From contig JAPZSB010000005.1 in NCBI GenBank assembly GCA_027531565.1, positions 434,001-498,000 on the forward strand: a DNA stretch of 64,000 nucleotides, in the 5' to 3' direction. The translations under genes and the position numbers were made by a program. Within the stretch, counting starts at the first letter, position 1. Every line of letters starts with the position of its first letter. Shown piece by piece: positions 56,686 to 64,000 of this stretch. The stretch comes from Beijerinckiaceae bacterium. Its GTDB lineage: Bacteria > Pseudomonadota > Alphaproteobacteria > Rhizobiales > Beijerinckiaceae. A model generated the notes under the pieces. The model was not told the DNA's origin, made no database searches, and saw nothing but the letters and a program-made list of their open reading frames with translations.

Positions 56686-57627
56686 TCAGCCGCCATCGAC
56701 CTTGCGATAGGGTTCCGGGCGGATGCCGAGGAGATAGGCGTAGGAGCCAAGGCCGGAAGCCACCTGCTTGGCCGCCTTGAAGGCGAACATCCGGCCTTTG
56801 AGCGGGGCAACCAGCGACAGGCAAAGACCGACCGGCAATTGCACGATGCCGCCGAGCACGCGGCCGGTACCCTTGGCGAGGCTCCGCCACGACGAGGCCG
56901 CCTTGCCGCGCTGCTTCTCATGCAGGACGGAAATGTTGATCGCGACCCGGAACGTGCGGTTGAGCTGCCAGCGCAGATTCATCCGGCTGGCCGGGATCGT
57001 CTCCTCGACCACCGCTTCGCCCACCCAGATGATGCGCGCGCCGGCCTTGTGGACACGGCTGAAGAAATCGGTATCGCTGCCGCCGGTGAAACGCAGGGCC
57101 GTATCGAACCGCAGGTTGAGCCCATCCGCAGCGAAAACCCGGCGATGGACCATCGTGTTATGGCCCTCGGCCTTGGTCAGCACCGTACCGGTCGGCCGCT
57201 TGTTGACCTCGGGCAGCGCCATCCATTCCGGCGTGCCCTCGGGGAAGACCGAGACGACGCGGGCGTAATAGACATCCGCCGGGTCGCGCCTGGCCGCCGC
57301 GACCAGCGTGGCCAGCCAGCCGGGCGTGGCGACTTCGTCATCGTCGATGTAGAGCGCCCAGTCATAACCCTGCTCGACGGCGAACGTGCCGCACCGGTTG
57401 CGGGCGAAAGGCAGGCCAAGTTCCGGTTCGAGCACGGCATGGATCGTCCGGCCGGTCTCCGCGGCCACCTTGTCGACAATCGGCGTGCAATGGAGCGCGG
57501 CATCGTTCTCGATCACCGCGATGTCGCAGGTCACGCCCTCCGGCACGTCCTGCGCCGTCACGGAGCGCAGGCAGGCTTCAAGCATTTTCGGCCGCGCGCG
57601 CGTGCAGATGGTGACGAGGATGCGCAT
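56686..57627 (-). CDS. GT2 family glycosyltransferase
   Basis: A 313-residue GT-A enzyme beginning MRILVTICTRARPKMLEACL. The DxD-type motif is in ALYIDDDEVATPGW and a later acidic region in FTGGSDTDFFSR. The C-terminal part is hydrophobic (VLGGIVQLPVGLCLSLVAPL) and may sit on the membrane. Substrates unknown. In the polysaccharide locus; followed on the same strand is no close gene, while the phosphatase gene lies 60 bases upstream. Confidence 0.9.
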   Translation of the reverse strand: MRILVTICTRARPKMLEACLRSVTAQDVPEGVTCDIAVIENDAALHCTPIVDKVAAETGRTIHAVLEPELGLPFARNRCGTFAVEQGYDWALYIDDDEVATPGWLATLVAAARRDPADVYYARVVSVFPEGTPEWMALPEVNKRPTGTVLTKAEGHNTMVHRRVFAADGLNLRFDTALRFTGGSDTDFFSRVHKAGARIIWVGEAVVEETIPASRMNLRWQLNRTFRVAINISVLHEKQRGKAASSWRSLAKGTGRVLGGIVQLPVGLCLSLVAPLKGRMFAFKAAKQVASGLGSYAYLLGIRPEPYRKVDGG

Positions 57628-57687
57628 CGATGTTTCCTTGCAGGCTGCCCGCCGGTTTAGTCGAGCCCCGGGATGGACTCAACTGGC

Positions 57688-58410
57688 TTACTCGTGCCGC
57701 AGGATCACCCGGTCGATGAAGTCGGCGATGCCCTGGGCCTGATAGTTCCGGTCGATCGTTTCGGGATCATATTCGTCACGGACCCAATCGAGGAACGGCT
57801 TGATCTCGTCCGGATGGGCCTTGAGATAGGTCTCGAACACCGTATCGAGCACGCCCGTGCGCGAGGCCCGGATATGCAGGTGACGGAGGCTGAGCTGGCC
57901 CTTGGCCTCGCGCACGGAGCGCCCCTCGACCACGACGAGGTAGAGCGCCGAGAGGAATCCGGCCCGGTCCGCCCCGGACTTGCAATGGATCAGCAGCGGA
58001 TATTCCGCCTGCCGGAGCGCGGCGCCCGCCTCGAGAATGGCATCCCGGAAGGGCGCCGAACGGGAGAAGAGCGGCAGCGTGAGATAGGTCAGGCCGAGCC
58101 GCGCGGCGGCCTCGGCGACAAGCGCATTGCCGCCATGACGGGGGTCGTGCCGGGCCGTCACGATCGTGCGGATGCCGGCCCGCGCCGCACGGGCAATATC
58201 GCCCGGATAGGGCTGGTTCATCCGGAGAACACGCGGCGTCACCCAGGCCCGGTTCTTCCAGAACAGCCGGAGGATGCCGAAATCGACGAAGAGGAAGTCG
58301 AACCACGCCGCCCGCCGCGCCGCATCATCCGCGGGCGGATGCCGGAAGGCCTCGCGGTCCGGAAAGATCCGCCGCGCAAGCCAGGTCCGGAAGGGCTTGA
58401 AGGCCGCCAA
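57688..58410 (-). CDS. Cys-based protein phosphatase (DSP/tyrosine type)
   Basis: A 240-residue phosphatase with the CX5R signature in HCKSGADRAG near residue 144, within the dual-specificity/PTP fold. The WVTPRVLRMNQPYPGDI part before it is like the substrate-recognising loop of bacterial DSP-like enzymes. Starts TTG at 58410, three bases after the PhnA-domain gene, whose end provides AAGAAGG. At the edge of the polysaccharide locus, where such phosphatases sometimes control glycan synthesis; substrate here unknown. Confidence 0.85.
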   Translation of the reverse strand: MAAFKPFRTWLARRIFPDREAFRHPPADDAARRAAWFDFLFVDFGILRLFWKNRAWVTPRVLRMNQPYPGDIARAARAGIRTIVTARHDPRHGGNALVAEAAARLGLTYLTLPLFSRSAPFRDAILEAGAALRQAEYPLLIHCKSGADRAGFLSALYLVVVEGRSVREAKGQLSLRHLHIRASRTGVLDTVFETYLKAHPDEIKPFLDWVRDEYDPETIDRNYQAQGIADFIDRVILRHE

Positions 58411-58413
58411 GGG

Positions 58414-58626
58414 TCAGGCCTTCTTGAGGAACTCGGTCCGAAGGACGAGGCCCTTGATCTTCTCGACCCGGCATTCGATCAGATCCGGATCATCCGTCAG
58501 GTGGATGCCCTTGATCAGCGTACCGCGCTTCAGGGTGGAGGACGTGCCCTTGACCTTGAGGTCCTTGATGACCTGCACGGAGTCGCCTTCCTTGAGCAGG
58601 GTGCCATTGCAGTCGCGCACATCCAT
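58414..58626 (-). CDS. PhnA/YjdM-domain protein
   Basis: A 70-residue protein matching the C-terminal PhnA domain (MDVRDCNGTLLKEGDSV, then DLKVKGTSSTLKRGT), without the N-terminal zinc ribbon of E. coli YjdM. AAGGAAT lies about nine bases before the ATG. Function is not settled despite the alkylphosphonate name. It appears to be transcribed with the downstream phosphatase gene. Confidence 0.88.
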   Translation of the reverse strand: MDVRDCNGTLLKEGDSVQVIKDLKVKGTSSTLKRGTLIKGIHLTDDPDLIECRVEKIKGLVLRTEFLKKA

Positions 58627-58809
58627 GAGCCGATTCCTTTTCTGCCAGCGGCCAGCCTGCGCGATTAGGCCGAAACGCGCCGGAAGGGAAGCGGCCCGCC
58701 GCCATGCCGCGGGGGAAGGGCGCTCCTGCCGCTGGCGCATCGCTTCCCCCTCGCGCCGGATGCACCTTTCGTATAACCAGACAGGCAAAGACGGTCGGGG
58801 GGAGGAATC

Positions 58810-61095
<2,286 letters not shown>

Positions 61096-61117
61096 AGCCG
61101 GCTGGAGCCGGAAAGGC

Positions 61118-61145
61118 AAAAGCCGGGCGAGAGCCCGGCTTTTTT
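61118..61145. terminator. bidirectional terminator between maeB and exported-protein gene
   Basis: AGCCGGGC, loop GAGA, GCCCGGCT give a perfect stem that extends by AAA/TTT pairs, with six Ts toward the plus side and an AAAA run giving Ts on the minus side. It lies between the convergent stops at 61095 and 61173, and so can serve both. Confidence 0.9.
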
Positions 61146-61172
61146 CGTGGAAGCGGCGAGGAGAAGCGACGA

Positions 61173-63059
61173 TTACTTCGCCTCGGCGTCGATCTTGACC
61201 TTCTGGAGCAGGGCGCCCGGATTTTCACCCGCGGCCATCAGTTCCATCGCCGTCAGCCCGCCGGGAGACTTGGCCCGCAGCGTGATATTCAGCGTGCCGG
61301 GAGTGCGGACGAACTTCGTCAGCGCATCGGCCAGAGCCGGGCCATCCGGATGGCCGGCCAGGTACATGCCGATCATCGCCGGCGCGATGGCCGAAAGCTC
61401 CATCTTGAACTGGTCGGCGGTCTTCTTCTGGTCCTTGGCGGCCTTGGCGATCAGCTTGTCGATGCCGCCGCGGTTCTCGACCGCGAAGGACAGGCTCTGG
61501 GCATTCGCGCCGAGGAGCGTGTAGGTCCAGGCGGTCATCGGGTTCTCGAAGAGCGGGCGGGGAATGTTGCCGACTTCCGCCTTCAGGCCGACCTTGGCCA
61601 TCTTGCCCATATCGGCATTGACATCATCCACCACGAAGCGGGTCTTGGCCTCGTCCCAGGTGCCCTTGATCTTCATCGACAGGTCGATAACATCGATGCC
61701 GAGCTCGCGCAGGGTCATCAGTCCCTGGTCCTTGGAATTGGCGGGAACCGGCATGCGGAAACCGTTGAGCGAGTAATCGACCTTGGTCGGGATCATGCCG
61801 ACGAACCCGCCCATGCGCGCATCGAAGGCGCCCAGCGCCACCTTCACGCGATCCTTCGACTTCGCATCCTTGCCCGGGGGCAGATCGGCGTCGAGACCTT
61901 CGAACACCATGCGCACGTCGCGGTTCTGCAGCGACTTGCTCAGCTCGGCGAGCAGGCCGCGGAATTCTTCGGCCTCCGGCGACGGCTTGTCGCCAGGCTT
62001 GCCACCCAGTTCGCTCATGATCGTCTGCATGGCGCCGCCGATCATCCACGCGTAGAAATCGCCCTCGAAGCCGAGCTTCCGGAACTTCATGAATCCGTCA
62101 GCCGCAGAGATCGAGAAGTCATTCATCGTGAAGCCGGGCGCAGCCCCGCCGGTGAAGATCATCTTGCCGCCGGAACCCTTGACGTCGGCGCCGGTCTTCT
62201 TGTCCTTGCCGGTCAGGGTGAAGCCGTCGATTTCGCCACTGCCGAAAGAGAAGGCCGAATACATGTCAGTCACGGCCGCGAGCAGTGGCAGCGCAGCTGC
62301 CGTATCCCCGGGCTTGGCATTCGACTTCTCGGCCAGCGCGAGGAATTCGAGCGGCGGCTTGCGGGCGAGGCGGGCCTGGAACCCGGTGCCGGTCATCTTG
62401 CCGATGGAAATCTTCACATCCTCGATCACCATGTCCATGGAGGCCAGTTCGTAGCGCCCATGCAGGGTCTTCATCGGCGCCTTGCCGGTCGGATCGGCAT
62501 CCAGCATCCAGCGGACCATGCCGGCCATGTCGAACGTGTCCATCGTCAGGCGGCCGAACTGCGTCTCGAGCTTCTGGCTCGCCTTCTCGGCCTTCACCGT
62601 TCCGGATTGACGGCCACCTTTCACCACCAGCTTCTCGATCGCGCCGCCCTTGATGCGCGTGGCTTCAAGGCCTTCATAGACGGTCAGGACATCCTGCGTG
62701 TCGGATTTGATGCGGACCTCGACCGTGGCGATGGCCAGCTTGTCTGCATTGAACCGCTGCAGCAGGTCCGAGGCCGCGTTCAGGGTCTTGACCTTGAACA
62801 GGCTCTCGATCTCGGCCTTGCCGAGGCTGGACCCGGTCACGGTGATCCCGTTGAGGACCAGCGTGCTGCCGGACATCGGGAGTTCGAGCTTGTCGATCGT
62901 CACGTTCTGCTGTGCCTGCGCAGCAACAATGCCGATCGAGCCCTGGTCGGGAATCAGCGGCAGGGCGAGCGGCGAGAGCGCGGTGGCGACCATCAGGGCG
63001 CGAAGATGGCCTGCGGCAAGCAGGCGCGAGGGATGGGCGGATCGGGACGGGCGGATCAA
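61173..63059 (-). CDS. large exported protein, unknown function
   Basis: A 628-residue protein with an N-terminal signal segment (hydrophobic run near residues 21-37 and AAQAQ cleavage site near 49), so probably periplasmic. The mature part reads as long repetitive beta-like segments (NVTIDKLELPMSG, LVLNGITVTG, KLAIATVEVRI, MVIEDVKISIG), resembling the look of AsmA-like or intermembrane lipid-transfer proteins, but I do not recognise the family. No C-terminal beta-barrel motif ending in F or W is present. Its start is TTG at 63059, with AGGAG 7 bases upstream. It converges on maeB. The 182 bases upstream hold no gene; TGTGCG-GCAA-CGCACA at 63150-63165 is a small hairpin. Confidence 0.7.
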   Translation of the reverse strand: MIRPSRSAHPSRLLAAGHLRALMVATALSPLALPLIPDQGSIGIVAAQAQQNVTIDKLELPMSGSTLVLNGITVTGSSLGKAEIESLFKVKTLNAASDLLQRFNADKLAIATVEVRIKSDTQDVLTVYEGLEATRIKGGAIEKLVVKGGRQSGTVKAEKASQKLETQFGRLTMDTFDMAGMVRWMLDADPTGKAPMKTLHGRYELASMDMVIEDVKISIGKMTGTGFQARLARKPPLEFLALAEKSNAKPGDTAAALPLLAAVTDMYSAFSFGSGEIDGFTLTGKDKKTGADVKGSGGKMIFTGGAAPGFTMNDFSISAADGFMKFRKLGFEGDFYAWMIGGAMQTIMSELGGKPGDKPSPEAEEFRGLLAELSKSLQNRDVRMVFEGLDADLPPGKDAKSKDRVKVALGAFDARMGGFVGMIPTKVDYSLNGFRMPVPANSKDQGLMTLRELGIDVIDLSMKIKGTWDEAKTRFVVDDVNADMGKMAKVGLKAEVGNIPRPLFENPMTAWTYTLLGANAQSLSFAVENRGGIDKLIAKAAKDQKKTADQFKMELSAIAPAMIGMYLAGHPDGPALADALTKFVRTPGTLNITLRAKSPGGLTAMELMAAGENPGALLQKVKIDAEAK

Positions 63060-63241
63060 GGGTCTCTCCTGCGCTGACAGTTTTCCACGCGTGCCGATTG
63101 CACCGGCGCGGGCAAGACATACGCTACTAGGCAGAAACGCAACTCAAAATGTGCGGCAACGCACAAGTCGGTTAAGCAACGGTGACGGCAAGGAATGCCA
63201 TGCCCCGCCGGGAGCAGCAGAAACCCGGGTTCCGGCCAAGT

Positions 63242-63634
63242 CTACAGCGCGAAGCTGGTTCCGCAACCGCAGCTGGCCGTAGCCTTCGGATTCCGGATCT
63301 GGAAGCTCTGCCCCATCAGTTCCGTCACGAAATCGAGTTCCGACCCCGCAAGAAGCGGCGCCGAGACCGAATCGACCAGCACCGTGACGCCGTCCCGCTC
63401 GATGACAAGATCATCGGGCTCCGGTGCTCCGGCGATCGAGAACTTGTACTGGAAGCCCGAGCATCCGCCGCCCTCGACGGACACGCGGAGGGTCGAGCCC
63501 GGCGCTTCGCCCTCGAGGATCTTGAGAATGCGGCTGGCTGCCCGGGTGGTCACGGCCAGCGGAGCCTCCGCCTCGGCATGGCCCGGGGGCGGTGCCACGC
63601 CCGGCACGTTCTGGACTGCGAATTTCAGCGCCAT
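63242..63634 (-). CDS. erpA: A-type iron-sulfur cluster insertion protein
   Basis: A 130-residue A-type carrier of the IscA/ErpA family, with the three conserved cysteines in [12 protein letters not shown] and CGCGTSF. Start [10 protein letters not shown] is preferred. About 20 residues ([16 protein letters not shown]) precede the conserved core. Divergent from the dGTPase-like gene, an arrangement usual in rhizobia. Confidence 0.92.
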   Translation of the reverse strand: MALKFAVQNVPGVAPPPGHAEAEAPLAVTTRAASRILKILEGEAPGSTLRVSVEGGGCSGFQYKFSIAGAPEPDDLVIERDGVTVLVDSVSAPLLAGSELDFVTELMGQSFQIRNPKATASCGCGTSFAL

Positions 63635-63800
63635 CGTTCCTCGACCGGGGTTCAAGGCCCTGGCCGCCTTCCGTTTGGTTTCACCCCAATGTAAGGACGA
63701 TTGCATCGCCGGGCAATGCCCGGCCAGGCGGCACCACCGCCGCATTCTGGCCCGTTTCGGCGGGTCTCTGGCGAGGCCTGCCCCGGGAAAGGAATCGGCG

Positions 63801-64000
63801 ATGCTCTTCCACCGCGACCGCCCGCTCTCGCCCTTCGCCGTCGACTACAAGCGCGGCCGCGGGCGCCTGCTGCCCGAACCGGCCTCGCCGACCCGGAGCG
63901 ACTTCCAGCGCGACCGCGACCGGATCATCCATTCCAATGCGTTCCGCCGGCTCAAGCACAAGACGCAGGTCTTCGTGGAGCATGAGGGCGACCATTACCG
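63801..64000 (+). CDS. dgt: dGTPase-like protein, N-terminal part, cut by window end
   Basis: The first 66 residues of a deoxyguanosinetriphosphate triphosphohydrolase-like HD-domain protein. It begins [19 protein letters not shown], preceded by AAGGAAT, and contains [20 protein letters not shown], the characteristic N-terminal part of this family with the first metal His in the following sequence. The rest is outside the window. Confidence 0.9.
   Translation, partial: MLFHRDRPLSPFAVDYKRGRGRLLPEPASPTRSDFQRDRDRIIHSNAFRRLKHKTQVFVEHEGDHY

Overview
The window is a 64 kb piece of a G+C-rich chromosome from an alphaproteobacterium, most likely of the order Hyphomicrobiales (Rhizobiales). This rests on gene content and order: purF-cvpA-radA-alr-dnaB next to rplI-DUF2232-rpsR-rpsF, then fabD-fabG-acpP-fabF-mltG-gmk, then rsmA-surA-lptD-lptG-lptF facing pepA-holC, plus a short DnaA-related HdaA-type protein and an S6 protein with a charged RGE-rich tail. 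I cannot name genus or species. No rRNA, tRNA, CRISPR array, insertion sequence or prophage was seen.

Layout. 1-11000: the end of der, a small secreted Cys-rich protein, an SDR enzyme, purine synthesis (purF), cvpA, radA, alr, the replicative helicase dnaB and the rpsF-rpsR-DUF2232-rplI ribosomal operon, which ends in a clear intrinsic terminator. A 58-codon small gene with a strong Shine-Dalgarno sequence sits between radA and alr behind a 9-bp inverted repeat. 11000-18900: a UDG-family protein, then the type II fatty-acid synthesis cluster, interrupted between fabD and fabG by two lower-G+C genes for small membrane proteins of similar architecture, then mltG and gmk. 18900-27650: on the minus strand an outer-membrane biogenesis operon (lptF-lptG-lptD-surA-rsmA) with start/stop overlaps at three junctions; on the plus strand pepA-holC.

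27650-47750: a RhtB exporter, an ABC-F ATPase, ndk with terminator, an EamA permease with a molybdopterin oxidoreductase and a WYL-type regulator, purM-purN, a CDP-alcohol phosphatidyltransferase, an AI-2E permease with hdaA, then ppk1-ppx preceded by a good candidate Pho box, a Cache-type chemoreceptor, rnd and aspS.

47750-58410 is the accessory part: a surface-polysaccharide locus with an MsbA-like exporter, DUF268 and FkbM methyltransferase-like proteins, a GT11 fucosyltransferase, another methyltransferase, an asparagine synthetase-like amidotransferase, a GT2 enzyme, two proteins of unknown function and a Cys-based phosphatase, in several short transcription units of alternating orientation. 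58410-64000 returns to core functions: a PhnA-domain protein, the MaeB-type malic enzyme, a large exported protein of unknown function, an A-type Fe-S carrier and the start of a dGTPase-like gene.

I see no defence or mobile system. The most interesting observations are the small gene with its palindromic upstream region, the inserted membrane-protein pair in the fab cluster, a palindrome in front of the WYL regulator, the Pho box at ppk1 and the unclassified proteins in the polysaccharide locus.
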